This document shows, piece after piece, positions 11,300 through 21,780 of a stretch of DNA of 64,000 nt. Source of the DNA: Immersiella caudata (lineage: Eukaryota > Ascomycota > Sordariomycetes > Sordariales > Lasiosphaeriaceae); NCBI GenBank assembly GCA_030512335.1, contig JAULSU010000008.1:186001-250000 (forward strand), written 5' to 3'. The translations under genes and the position numbers were made by a program. The notes beneath the pieces are model-generated. The model was not told the origin of the DNA. It searched no databases and was given only the letters and a program-made list of their open reading frames with translations. Position 1 is the first letter of the stretch, and each line of letters opens with the position of its first letter.

Positions 11300-11633
11300 G
11301 GAGCCATCTTCACAACCAGCTCGTCTACAACCTTCGTGGGTTGGATCTCAATCATCAACTCCAAAAGAAGTTCACCACCCTCTTAACCACTCTCCTTGTT
11401 GTCGCTACCAACGCTGCTCCAGTCAGCGGTAGGTCACCTCCCTTGTCTTAATCCCAGCGGGAACTAGCGCCACCCAAGAGGCTTGAGGAGTGGATGTCCC
11501 AGTCGAGGAAAGGGCCTACTATTACTATGTTGTGCCGGTCGGGGAGGAGGGTGAAACCATTAGCAAGAGAAAGAACTGGTACTATCTTCCTTCTGGGGAG
11601 GAGGGAGTTGCTATTGAGAAGAGGAAGAACTAG
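11290..11633 (+). CDS. Secreted repeat precursor peptide, dikaritin-type RiPP candidate (repeats 3-4 cut off)
   Basis: Two exons fit: 11290-11428 and 11488-11633, encoding 94 residues. Exon 1 ends in a signal-like apolar run (FTTLLTTLLVVATNAAPVSG), though about 29 residues precede it, so the true start may be internal or mutated. The acceptor is a rare TTGAG, chosen because an in-frame TGA lies just upstream and the join is frame-perfect. Exon 2 starts 18-residue repeats, each ending in Lys-Arg. The first carries YVVPVGEEGE, the second YYLPSGEEG. A TAG in repeat 3 ends the frame; repeats 3 and 4 continue in the same frame to 11732. Kex2-type spacing, acidic linkers and Tyr-x-x-Pro-x-Gly cores match dikaritin precursors (ustiloxin/phomopsin class). 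The product is unknown. Confidence 0.7.
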
Positions 11634-11732
11634 TATTGCATACCTGCTAGCGAGGAAGGTGAAGCGATCAAGAAGAGACTAAAATAGTACTACATGCCTA
11701 CCGGAAAGGAGGGTGAGGCCATCAAAGCCTAG
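11517..11732 (+). repeat. Four 54-base tandem repeats encoding RiPP-like cores
   Basis: Four units of exactly 54 bases start at 11517, 11571, 11625 and 11679. Repeat position 3 is Tyr, Trp, stop, stop; positions 4-9 are YVVPVG, YYLPSG, YCIPAS and YYMPTG. The tail is conserved as (G/S)(E/K)EG-x-x-I, ending Lys-Arg in units 1-3 and Lys-Ala-stop in unit 4. The length is a multiple of three, divergence is concentrated in the core, and the linker is conserved. This indicates selection on a coding repeat rather than a simple DNA repeat. Confidence 0.85.
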
Positions 11733-12539
11733 GCGGACCAAACGCAGGTTTTGATGAACGCTGTTGTTTGCAGTGCTGCAATTGAAACAAGATCTGCCAA
11801 CACCACCCCCGTCTCTTGCCACCACAGTTGGGTGATAACATCCAGACTCTTTACATGATGGTTTGTGCCAAACATATCTCGGGGGGAGATGTCTCACAGG
11901 CTGACATCCATGCACATTCGTCTCGAATTCATCATCCCGTAACCCCCGTCGAGTTTATATTGGTATACACGTGCGGTTGTTGATCTGACCTTCTCGACTT
12001 GGCGGCCGGCGCCGATGATCCAACGGCATTGGTGGAATTCTTCTTGCTGACGCAAGACAGTGCAAGCACGCCGCGTAGTAGTCCTGACCCCTAGAACAGG
12101 ATGCTAACTGCATAAGGCACCACTTATTATCAACACCTTCCAGTCTTGGTTTTGCATTACACTTCTGTAGACCCTTTGGGCCCCAATGGTCAACTCAGAA
12201 GGTGCCTTATCGTGATGGCAACGTTACTGTCCCCAATAACGGCTGTCGATGACCGCTGCCCACTTTTCGAGGGCCTTTCCAAACCTCTGGAACGTGATCG
12301 CTCTGATGCTTCTAGCAACGCAACAGCAGTGTCGCTCACCGGGTCCTATTTATCCAGTATGTCTCCTTATTTTTCATCGTGATAAGTGCCAATGTCATCC
12401 CCACTAGACCTCAAGGGCGCCGATACTTCCTACAGACAGACGAAATTACAATCAACTCTGATGTCGGAACATCATTATTAACTTTAACCCTAACCCCCAA
12501 GAATATACATTACCCCAATCCTCTACCATTGCGAAGGGT
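11733..12539. other. Intergenic; no gene seen
   Basis: About 0.8 kb between the precursor and the end of the beta-lactamase-like gene. It contains a two-unit telomere-like stretch at about 12484 (rejected as a telomere) and no supportable gene. Confidence 0.4.
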
Positions 12540-14393
12540 TCAGCCCTTCTGAGTGTTTGACGCCTTGGTCATAGTCACCCGGTACGCGGGCACCGTGACA
12601 GCAGTAGCCTTTCCATCTTTTTCGACATCAAATACAAATAGAGACACTCCCAGCCCATAATAAGTGCTGGCATCCACACCAAGCCAGTCCGGGCTCATCA
12701 TCCCGGGCGCAGAAAACAATCCGCCTTGCTTTGCCCCGGTAGATGAAGACGGCGCATCTGTCGCTCCCACCAGACGGAAAGCAACACGGCCATTCTCCTC
12801 ATCCACTCCAGACGGCAACAACCGAAACGGTCCTGGCCCCGTCACCCTCTCCGTCAAGAACGGCAACACATCCGTCCCATTACTCACCCAAGACTCAACC
12901 ACCAACCCATCCCCTCTCCCCCTCCCCACCACCATCGTCGAATTCAACTCCCCTCCCGCCATATACACACCTGCAAAGCTCCCCTCCGCTTCCACCCCCG
13001 CCTGCCCCGGCAACGCTGGAACCACCCTATCCGCAACTGCATCCGCCAATGCCGCAACAACACCAAACCTCTCACCCGCCGTGCCCGCACCCAGCACACT
13101 AAAACCCATTCCATACTCCGGCACCAGAACAAACCACGAGCTGAAAGCCCCTGAATCTCCCAGCTTCGTATACAACTCCGTAACCTTCCCACTGTTCCCA
13201 TCCACGCGTCTAATAATCTCCCAAGGCGCACCAACATCGTACTCCATCCTAGCCGTATAGGAAACCGGCTTCAGCCACCGTCTCGTTGCCTCTGAAGATA
13301 GAAGCGTAGAGTTTAGGATTCCTATCCCGAAACGCGCCATGTCGGAAAGGGTAGAGAAGACTCCTCCGGAGGAAGCAAAGATGCCGTTGGGGTAGGTGAA
13401 GCCCGCGACGAGGGGATCCGAGGAGACGATGACGGAACGGGGGAGGAATTCAGAGGGGGGAGGGTCGGAGAAGGAGGAGGACATTTGGAGGGGGGTGAAG
13501 ATCTTGGAAGCAAAGAGGGAGGGGATGGTGGTGTCGGTTAAGGCGGAGAGGGCGAGGCCGAGGAGGGTGAAACCGTTGTTGGAGTAGGCTGGGGTGGACC
13601 AGGGGGGGAAGGTTGGAGGGCGGGGGGCGACGCCTTGGAGGTAGGGGGTTGAGGGGCAGGGTTCGTTGAGGAGGAGGTAAGGGATGCAGGGTGGGTTGGA
13701 GAGGGGGTCGGTGAGATTCATGGGTGGGAGACCGGAGGAGGCCATAAGTTCGGCTTCAGTGGTGTTGGCGAGGGCGGCTTGGATGGCGATTTCGCCGAGG
13801 TTGGGGAAGCCGTCGCGGGGAACGCCGCCAATTTGGGCGGCAAGAGCGCGTGGGGTAATTTTGTCCCAGGGGGTTGAGAGGACGCCGGAGTTGGATGTGG
13901 CGTTGTTGTTGGAGAGGTCGGGGAGAATTTCGCCCAGGGGTCGCTCCCAGTCGGTGTCGCTGAGTGTTCGGAGACCTGCTAAAACGGTGAAGACTTTGGT
14001 GACACTGGCGATGCGGTAAATACTGTTGTCGTCGACTCGCTTGGTGCCGTTCGTGGGAGAGGCCGATACTTCGGGAGAAGTGTGGTGAAATTGAAGGGAG
14101 AAAGCGTTGGGGTCGTGAAGGGAGAAGAGGCCAATTGAGAATGTGATGTTCTTGGCGGCGGCTGGAAGAGGAGAGCTTCCATTTTGCGGGCTGGCATTGT
14201 TGTTGCTGTTTGGGCCCCCGAGTCCTGAGGACTCGAGGAGATCCGTGACACTCTCCCAAGCGGCCCTTACGAGACTCTGGTCGCTGACCAGGTCCGAGGG
14301 TGCTGGAAAGCTAGGCCCCGAGAAGTCTGCAAGCGCGCCGGTGAGCAATCCTGCTGTACAAAGTGCGAGCGCACGCCCGCGAAGGAGGTGCAT
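12540..14393 (-). CDS. Secreted serine beta-lactamase-like hydrolase
   Basis: Single-exon protein of 617 residues in the serine beta-lactamase / penicillin-binding-protein-like superfamily (class C type), which in fungi includes esterases, peptidases and lactonases. The start at 14393 was chosen because a signal peptide follows at once (ALALCTAGLLTGALA). The catalytic Ser-x-x-Lys is SVTK at residues 130-133 and the Tyr-x-Asn equivalent is YSN at 270-272. Several Asn-x-Ser/Thr sequons fit secretion. A C-terminal beta-rich extension of about 170 residues (from FAGVYMAGG) resembles the ARB_00930-like C-terminal domain of fungal members. Substrate unknown. It is next to the RiPP-like precursor, but this family is not a known part of dikaritin clusters. 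Confidence 0.85.
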   Translation of the reverse strand: MHLLRGRALALCTAGLLTGALADFSGPSFPAPSDLVSDQSLVRAAWESVTDLLESSGLGGPNSNNNASPQNGSSPLPAAAKNITFSIGLFSLHDPNAFSLQFHHTSPEVSASPTNGTKRVDDNSIYRIASVTKVFTVLAGLRTLSDTDWERPLGEILPDLSNNNATSNSGVLSTPWDKITPRALAAQIGGVPRDGFPNLGEIAIQAALANTTEAELMASSGLPPMNLTDPLSNPPCIPYLLLNEPCPSTPYLQGVAPRPPTFPPWSTPAYSNNGFTLLGLALSALTDTTIPSLFASKIFTPLQMSSSFSDPPPSEFLPRSVIVSSDPLVAGFTYPNGIFASSGGVFSTLSDMARFGIGILNSTLLSSEATRRWLKPVSYTARMEYDVGAPWEIIRRVDGNSGKVTELYTKLGDSGAFSSWFVLVPEYGMGFSVLGAGTAGERFGVVAALADAVADRVVPALPGQAGVEAEGSFAGVYMAGGELNSTMVVGRGRGDGLVVESWVSNGTDVLPFLTERVTGPGPFRLLPSGVDEENGRVAFRLVGATDAPSSSTGAKQGGLFSAPGMMSPDWLGVDASTYYGLGVSLFVFDVEKDGKATAVTVPAYRVTMTKASNTQKG

Positions 14394-14957
14394 CTTGAGG
14401 GTCAATAAAGAAACAGAAATAGTCAGAGTGTCGAGAAAGTTTGTTTCGGAGTGATAGTTTAATGACAAGAGATGAGGTCCAGACTGCCATCCTTTATACC
14501 TCCCATATCCCATGCAAATCAACCTTACGATGACTTGGACCATGTTGATCCAACTTGAGATGATCTTGTGGAGCCCTCAACGGGTTGCCGCGATGGCTCA
14601 TGCAAGTAAGACGATCGGCCAGCCACCATCCCCAATCGGGTTCAATGTGCCGCTCGTCCAATCATGTTAAGCCAAATCCACGGGTTTCCTTGCCGGAAAA
14701 GTGGGTCTGCCAACTGTTCAGACCCGTTTATTCCGCTGCGGCTGTGCAATCATTCCGCTGCCGCTGCGCCTCACCCTCGCTGTGACGTAGATGCCTACCT
14801 ATTTAGGTCAGATGTTGCGCTCTCCACAACGTTGGTTGAGGCCCAGCTCTTGATTCAGTTTATCCCGACACCGACTTCTGGCTTTGGAAGTGCGCCGCGT
14901 CTTTCCTCATTGAACATAACCTCGTCAAGAATAAACTACTAGGACTGGTGGCAAACA
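14394..14957. other. Divergent intergenic region; no gene seen
   Basis: Holds the promoters of the hydrolase (minus) and the Zn2Cys6 regulator (plus). No convincing small gene is present. Confidence 0.4.
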
Positions 14958-16484
14958 ATGCCGGGAGTACCATCCGGCCGTGGCTGCGATGCCTGCCGAC
15001 AGGTGAAGAAAAAGGTGTGTGAGAACGTCACTGTACATGTCCATTCTCACATAGCGCAACGCTCATGCAGGAGTCAGTGCGACCAGTCGAGCCCGTCATG
15101 TTCCCGGTGTACCCGCCTCGGCATCTCATGCGTCGGCAGCGGCCTGCGCCGGTACAAGTTCATTCCCGCCCCAGAGCGAGAATCCCAGGAACCGGGACCG
15201 GTCGAGGAAAGCGCCCAATCATGTGCCAACAAGTCTGCCTTGGCACTGTCTCCAATTTCTCCGCTGCCCTCCAACCAACACACCCAGGATCTGAGCAATC
15301 TCATCTCAGCCCTGCAAGTAACTGACGTCCGTTTCGATCTGCGGATTTTCGGGCCCTTCGTGCCAGACATTCCCCGGCGGCTGGGGAGGAGCCAAGCCTT
15401 GGACGCTTCCGTGCATGCCTTGGTCGTTGCCTTTCCGTCGGTGCATACTCGCCAATTCACACCTGAGATGTACAAGTCGTATGGAGAGGCAATTCGGCAT
15501 CTCCGGACTGCTTTGGCCGACTCATCCGCGGTGTCTTTGCCTGAGACGCTATGTGCGGTTTATTTGGTAATGATTTGCCAAGTAAGTCCATCCTTCATAG
15601 GGGCCCATGTACCTGCAAGAGGGAGAGTGCTGACCCTTGACTGCAGGGCTGGATTGGGAGAGGAGGGGACTTTTTCCCCAGCCACGGGGAAGCCATGGCT
15701 CACATGATTAATGCTGCCGCCGCGAGACGGGATTGGATGGGGGAGTTTGAGGCAGAGATAGTGAACACTCTACTCATTATTGTTGTACGTTGACCCCGAA
15801 TATCTGCCCGTTGAAGAATCATCATAACGGAAGCTAACTGCCACATAGTTGATTGAAAGCTTTGCGAATCACAAGATCAACCTCGATCCCCGGCTCTGGG
15901 AGTCATCTCCGGACTCCCCGCCCATACCCCGGCCCCCGCAACCAAGGGTCACCAACATAGAGTGCCTCAAGCCATCCTCCCTAGCCGCAGTATCTGGTTT
16001 CATACGGAACATTCAGGGCAACCTCTCGGAAATCCTGTCCATGCACCAAACTCTCCAAGGCGACTTGGTCAAGATGAAGAACCTCCTCGCCGGGATGGCG
16101 TCAAAGTCATCAAGACAGCTTAGCCTCGGTGAGAGACGAACCCAAGTCCGTTGGCAAACCGGCTACGGCTTCTTGTTGCTGCTCGGAATGCTGGCTAATT
16201 GGGCTTTGACGGCGTATGGCCTCGGTGATGCTATCGCTCTTGGGGCTGAGAGAGACATGCTTGTTGATGAGGTTGCTGAACTTGCGAAACAGGCAGAGCA
16301 GTATCGTCCGTTAGGGTCGAGCGCCATGCCTGGGTTCATCGTGGCTGCTAAGATGATGACTCAAGACCCGTCGAAACTAGAACTCCTAGAGAAATTGCTG
16401 GCATCTTATCGCTCGGATTTCCCAGTGTCACTGGCCGAGCTCAAGAGAGATGGATCATATGGAGGGAGATCGGCGTGTCCCTAA
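14958..16484 (+). CDS. Zn2Cys6 transcription regulator
   Basis: Fungal binuclear zinc-cluster regulator of 444 residues with four exons: 14958-15014, 15078-15581, 15647-15784 and 15849-16484. The zinc cluster is split by intron 1: GCDACRQVKKK is encoded before it and CDQSSPSCSRCTRLGISC after it, giving the six cysteines in standard spacing. The acceptor at 15077 was chosen over a nearer CAG because only it restores the cluster. The rest is shorter than the common fungal-specific factor domain; the middle (CAVYLVMICQ, then GWIGRG and AMAHMINAAAARR) fits the DUF3468-like regulators often found in metabolite clusters. It is the nearest regulator to the RiPP-like precursor, so a pathway role is possible but unproven. 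Confidence 0.85.
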
Positions 16485-16618
16485 GGGGTGCACTCACAAC
16501 CCGCACGGGAAGCAGAAAAATGAATCATTCAGACCATATACGGAATCAGACCGTCAGCTACCTGACTACATGAAAATCGTACAAATAAGGCACTTGCACA
16601 CTAGCTTCCAGGCAACTT

Positions 16619-17709
16619 TCACTCAACACTCAACCGCCTCTCCCTCAAATACAAATAATCCTCCATCGTCTCACCCACCACCCTTTCCAACAACGCCGCT
16701 ACCTCCTCCCCAAACTCCCTCTTCCACTTCCCCACCTCTGCTTCGATATCCACCTCCCTCGGTGCCTTCTCCGTGATGATCCCCCTCGCCACCCTCCACG
16801 TCTCCGGCATCATCCTCGCCGCCTTGAACACCACGCCGCGCCCCGATATCCCCGCTTCCTCCCCTCGTTTCTCGCCCCGTGGAAATCTTCCACCCTCCTC
16901 GCCACCCCACTTGAACTGAACCCGATCTCTATCCAGCCCCGTCATCTCGCAAAAGCGAAGGATAACCTCCGGGCTGTGAACCACATCATACGCACCCAGT
17001 ATGATGGGCAGCCGGCATGAACGACTGTGTTCCACGCATCAGTCGTACAGCGAGCGGTTCCGTTGAAAGGTCGTGTTGCTTTTGGCCGTGGCGAGCATGC
17101 CTTCGTGGGTGAGCATGCGGAGCTTGCCGAGGCAAAGAGCGGCGCGGTACATGGAGGGCCAGGCGAGGGCGGAATGGCGAATGACAAGGTTGAAGTGCCA
17201 CATGGCGAGGTAGGAGTCGTGGAAAAGGGTTTGGTTGGCTGGGGGGGAGGTGTGTGTTTTGGAGAAGTGAGGGGGGAGGTCGAATACGAAGGGGTTGCTG
17301 CTGCTACTGCCATTGTTCTCGGTGGGAGAATACATGGGGAAAAGGGATTCAGGCGGCTGCGTGATGGCCGAGTTGACGAATCAAAAGGCGTGCTCCTTGG
17401 TGAAAATAGCCTTGCTCTGGTCAAATGCGATGGATGAGTGTGCTTCAAGGTCGTCAATGCACCACAGGCAGGCAGAGCGGAACTCGGCTTTTCGGCGTCG
17501 GTCCATTGCGCAAGGGGCTTGTAGAGGTATCCCGTGCTGGTGCCCAGAAAGTAGGCGTTTTGGAAGAAGTAACTGGCCTTCTCGTTGGTCAAGATGTTGG
17601 GTTGGTCATGGACATTGAGGACCCGGACGAGTAAGTTCGACCCGGTGCGTGGGACACTGACGAGGAAGAGACGGCGATGAGTGCTGGGTTGCTCTGCCGC
17701 GGAGGACAT
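16619..17709 (-). pseudogene. Sulfotransferase-like pseudogene (one frameshift, two stops)
   Basis: Starting at 17709 the frame encodes a P-loop sulfotransferase-like protein: RRLFLVSVPRTGSNLLVRVL holds the 5'-phosphosulfate-binding loop. The frame is lost by one base near 17488-17496. Protein-like sequence then continues in the next frame to 17042, interrupted by a TGA at 17381-17383. It resumes after a second TGA at 17039-17041 and runs to the stop at 16619 (ending EDYLYLRERRLSVE). Both TGA codons stand where Trp would be natural. No intron with acceptable signals removes these lesions. Family members usually span about 300-350 residues in one or two exons, so the whole gene seems present but dead. 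Confidence 0.65.
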
Positions 17710-18903
17710 CGTGGGCGTTGTTTTCTGGATCAAAACTGGAACAGAGGGGACAAGTAGCAACATCAAGAGTCTTTGATACAAGGCTGGGTAGGTTTGTTGT
17801 TCGCCGGGGACGGGGAACTTGTCATCGATTGTTGTGGTTTTGACTTTGGTGGCACACGAAGCCGTGGCTTCACGGCCGCCACGTTCTGGCTCCCCTTGGA
17901 AACATTAGGAATGCAAATCGAGACATCAGAAAGGATCGACTTCAATTCACGGCGTTGCTATTCCATGTGATTAGGCGTCTGTTCCCCGCCCTTCTAACTG
18001 TTGTACCATTACAACATAAAGCGGCCTTGGCATTGATTGGCCTTGATTCCGACGACCAAAGTATTCCCACCACCTAAATTGGTAGGTAGGACGATGTTCA
18101 GCCCGGACGCATACGGGGCCCAGCATCAACAGGCCTTAGCGCCGTTGAGACTGAGTTAAGGCGGCCTGTGACTAGTGGGAGATGGCCCCGCTCCTTGCAA
18201 GCGGCTGTCAGCTGGGACTATTGACTGCAACGGTATAATTTTGTTACATGGCTTTCCTAAATCCCTCTAAGAAATGAGACGACGAACAGATATTGAATCA
18301 TCTATGGATGAATTTGAGATCAATTCCCCAAGATGAAGTATTAATACTTGAAGTTCACTTGATTGGATGGCCTGAAAAACATGATGTCGTGTGTTGAAGC
18401 CCTCGGCTATACCAGGCTCTCATCCTATCAATGGAGTTCAAATGAGGTTCATTTCCAGTTAGACCGAAGACTGCATGCAAGCTGCAATTCCTTACCTACT
18501 GGGAATGGTTTGAGCCCTGATGGGTGGGTGATAGGTGTGCCCAGAGACACAAGTGCATGGAAATTCTGCAAACCCCACCTACACTGACGACCTCATTGGA
18601 TCAAGTTCAACTCTGCAGCTTGGTAACCAAAAGCGACGAGCCGAAAGTCTCCCCACCTGCTCACCTGCAACGGCGTTTCCTACAACGGGTACTCCAGGTG
18701 CGCTGGGAGCAACGCCATCGTTGGCTGACGGACGAAGGAGCGAAGGGGCATGTGTCACCTCAACCCTGCACATGCAAGCCCTTGGGAACAGCATGGCGAG
18801 GTTCATATCTACCTACTCTTACCCCCGCGTAATCTTCGAATGCTGGAAGTGCATCGAGGTTTCTCTTTTCACTTTCTTCACTCATACAGAAGGTACCAGA
18901 ACC
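17710..18903. other. Intergenic; no gene seen
   Basis: Divergent upstream regions of the sulfotransferase pseudogene and the P450 gene. It is AT-richer around 18200-18420. No supportable reading frame. Confidence 0.4.
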
Positions 18904-20594
18904 ATGCTCGCTGATCTGACCTTAACCTCCCTCCGGGGGTTATGGCCTGCAGTCGGCGCATTCGCCGTTGTACTAGCTCTCGCGGTGTCGTACCGACGCA
19001 GTCACAATGATGATGGCCCGCACAGAATGGAAGAGACGATACCCTTCATCTCGAACACAGTCGCGGTGGTCAGGGATCCTCCCGCCTTTTGGGCGCGCAC
19101 CTTGTAAGTCTCTGGCAACCCATTGTCTCGGACGCTCCGAAGTTGATCTAACGCATACATAGGAAAACGATGCAACGGCTCAAGACCGAAATTGTTCAAT
19201 TCCGTCTTAATTTCGTTCCAGTCTATGTCGTCGTGGGGGAACAAAAGGTCAACGTGCTGTTCCGTCTCAACACGGGCTTTTCCACGCAGCGAATCCACAA
19301 CCTCTTTTCCAATGCCATGTTTGGCCCAACGGACCGAGACAAGGCCCGGTTCGCCGCCGACGTCACGGGGATCGAGAACAAACCAGTCCCAGGAAGTGAG
19401 CACATCGAAGACCGTCTCTGGGTGACGCTCCACAATGTCATTCCTCACGAACACCTCCTCCGCATTAAGCCCTCGACCGACCTCGCCAACTGGTTCTTCG
19501 ACCGCTTCATCGCCCGCACCACCGAGCTCTTTCCCCTTGGCAAACCAACCGAAATGCTCATATGGGACTTTCTCAAATACAACCAAACCGAAACCGCCGG
19601 ACGCGCCCTCCATGGCAACCTCGTCTTTGACATGAACCCCGGCTATATCGATGCAATGCTCAAATACGACCTCTCTGCCGTCCCCGTGGCCTTTGGCCCG
19701 CCCCGTTGGGTCAACCCCCAGCCCTACATCGACCGCGAAGCCTTCCTCAACATGACGCGCCGCTACATGGCCAAAGCCCTCCCCCTTTTCGACAGTTCCT
19801 CCTCAGCCGCCACCTCCCCCGACTGGGACCCCACCTTTGGCTCCCCCTTCACCCGCTCCATCATCCGCTGGGGCCTCGAAGCCAGCCTCGACACGCAGAC
19901 AATCGCCGGCATCTGCGGCGCGCAAATCTCGATACAAAACGCAAACTCCGTCCCAGCCTCGGCATGGTGCATCATGGCCGCACTAACCGTCCCGGACCCA
20001 GAACTCCTCCCCAACCTCCGCTCGGAATCCCTCGCCGCCTTTTCGGGTCTCGGCAAGAAAACCTTTGACGTCCAAAAACTCGTCTCCTCCCCTTGGCTGC
20101 AGGCCATCTACACCGAAGTCCTCCGCCTGCGCGCGATCCACAGTGTCATTCGCGACTGCGACAAGGACACCGTACTCGATAGGACGAATATCCCCAAGGG
20201 GGCGATGGTCTACGCGCCGATGCCCATAGCGCACAACAATCCAATCTGGGGCGTAGAAGGTCACCCCCCTGAGGATTTCTGGCCCAGGAGACATTTAACC
20301 GCGGCTGTGGCGCCGGACGGGACGAAGACGTGGGAGTTTGCGGTAGGGAGCAGTCGGAGCGGGTATTTCTTTCCGTATGGGGGCGGGTTGACCATGTGTC
20401 CGGGGAGGAACTTTGCAAAGCAGGAGATTATTGGCACGCTGGTGATATTTTTGATGCAGTTTGAGGTCGAGGTGGTTGGGTGGGTGATGCACGACGGGGT
20501 GACGGTGTCGGAGAGGCCGGCGGAGGGCGGCGTTGGGATGGTGGTTTGTCAGCCGGATAGGGAGTTGAAGGTGAAGGTGACGAGGAGATGGTGA
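18904..20594 (+). CDS. Cytochrome P450 monooxygenase
   Basis: Membrane-anchored P450 of 543 residues with two exons: 18904-19103 and 19163-20594. Residues 10-30 form the N-terminal membrane helix (LWPAVGAFAVVLALAVSY). The heme-binding loop is FPYGGGLTMCPGRNFA with the thiolate Cys at residue 479; the ExxR helix is EVLRLR. The I-helix is weakly conserved (GAQISIQNANSVPASAWCI), with an Asn-rich centre where the acid-alcohol pair would sit. That, with the Gly-rich heme loop, resembles the fungal CYP7/CYP8-like P450s (7-alpha-hydroxylase-like) rather than standard monooxygenases. The substrate cannot be read from sequence. Neighbours include a dead sulfotransferase and a methyltransferase 4.4 kb downstream; no backbone synthase is in the window. 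Confidence 0.9.
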
Positions 20595-21780
20595 TTGTTG
20601 GCTTTTAAAAAAACAATTGTTCGAGATCACCACATCGTGTTGGGTCGTTGGGAAGAGCTCTGCGCTAATCGCTTTTCTGCTGGAGAATCGGGTTTGTTCT
20701 AACTACCTAGGTGTTCTACCTCGGCTGGCTTGGTTTCCAAGTTGGCATGCAATGGCTCCGGGAGAGAACAATTCTACACATTTCCCAACTGATGCCCACC
20801 AGGTGGTAGATATTCAGGTATCTAGCATTGATCATCCGATGTTGGCGTTGGAGACGAATCCCCAGAAGGTTTCATGCAATTGCTTAACTGGTGGTGAACG
20901 TGGTGGCATCCGATGATCAAAGGTAGACGGCGAAAGCAACGGAGAATGAGACGGTATACGAGCCTGCCAAGACAGGCCAGAGACTTCGCACTTCGTCGGG
21001 GTCAGCATTGGACCGGAGTGGAGGCGCCCCCCCCCCCCCCCCGCCTCTGAAAATGGCCTTTCAGCCCGGGACGTCGAGTCAGCTGCACCGTTCTGTCGGC
21101 TTGCCGTAGTGAAAGTTGTCGCGGAAAAAAAAAAAGATTAGCACTGTCTGTCGGTTCAATGGCCTCTGAGCCAGGTGCCTCCGGGGTCACTTACAGTGTC
21201 TTCCATTCTGCGCACGTGTGCAATCATGTTGTCGATTCGATCCAGCAGAGTCCTCTCAGCCTCTCTGTACAAACTCATAAGTGAATCCCAATTCTGGCGC
21301 AGCGCGCCATCTCCATTGGCTGGGAAGCTGCCAACCCAGTGGTTCGCGCCAATGACACGGTGTTGGATGTGGTCCGGGTGCACTGCCTCTAGGCCTCGCC
21401 GAGTCGCGTTGATTCGAGAATGGAAGTGATGTAGGGCGTGAACAAAGGTTCCAACATCGTTCATCTCGGGTAGACGGCGTTCCCGCCGCCAAAGTGGAAT
21501 CCGTGCCATCTCCAATCGAGAAAACCCCGCTCGTCCTCGAAGTCCTCGGCAGATTCGGCGATGAGCATCACCGAGAAGGGGCACGCACCGGTGCATCCGA
21601 GTGGCCCGCACCAAGCAGACCCCCTACACCCCTGTGTGCCCAAGACGAGGACCCGACACTCTGAAAGTTAAATACCGGCGACATTGCCGGAATCCCGGTG
21701 ACAGCCAGGCACTGTTCGCCCCGACGGCGAGGGAACAAAGAAGTTGATAACATGCTGGAATCTGCTTCCGGTCGCACGGT
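20595..21780. other. Poorly resolved region with possible unmodelled exon
   Basis: The minus strand at 21190-21470 encodes a helical, protein-like stretch (MNDVGTFVHALHHFHSRINA, later DRIDNMIAHVRRMED) ending at a good donor (GTAAGT, about 21190). This suggests an exon of an unmodelled gene, perhaps a continuation of the gene at 21781-22602, but no frame-consistent join was found. A poly-C tract lies at about 21027-21043 and a poly-A/T tract at 21127. The rest holds nothing clear. Confidence 0.3.

Noticed and set aside
12484..12496. Telomere-like TTAACCCTAACCC
   Set aside because: Only two units, inside unique sequence, with no subtelomere-type repeats; chance is likely.
20146..20633. Minus-strand frames over the P450 3' end
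   Set aside because: They overlap the heme-binding loop of the P450 on the other strand and look like shadows.
21027..21043. Poly-C tract of about 16 bases
   Set aside because: Isolated homopolymer; possible assembly or slippage artefact, no function seen. A similar run at 28030 was treated the same way.
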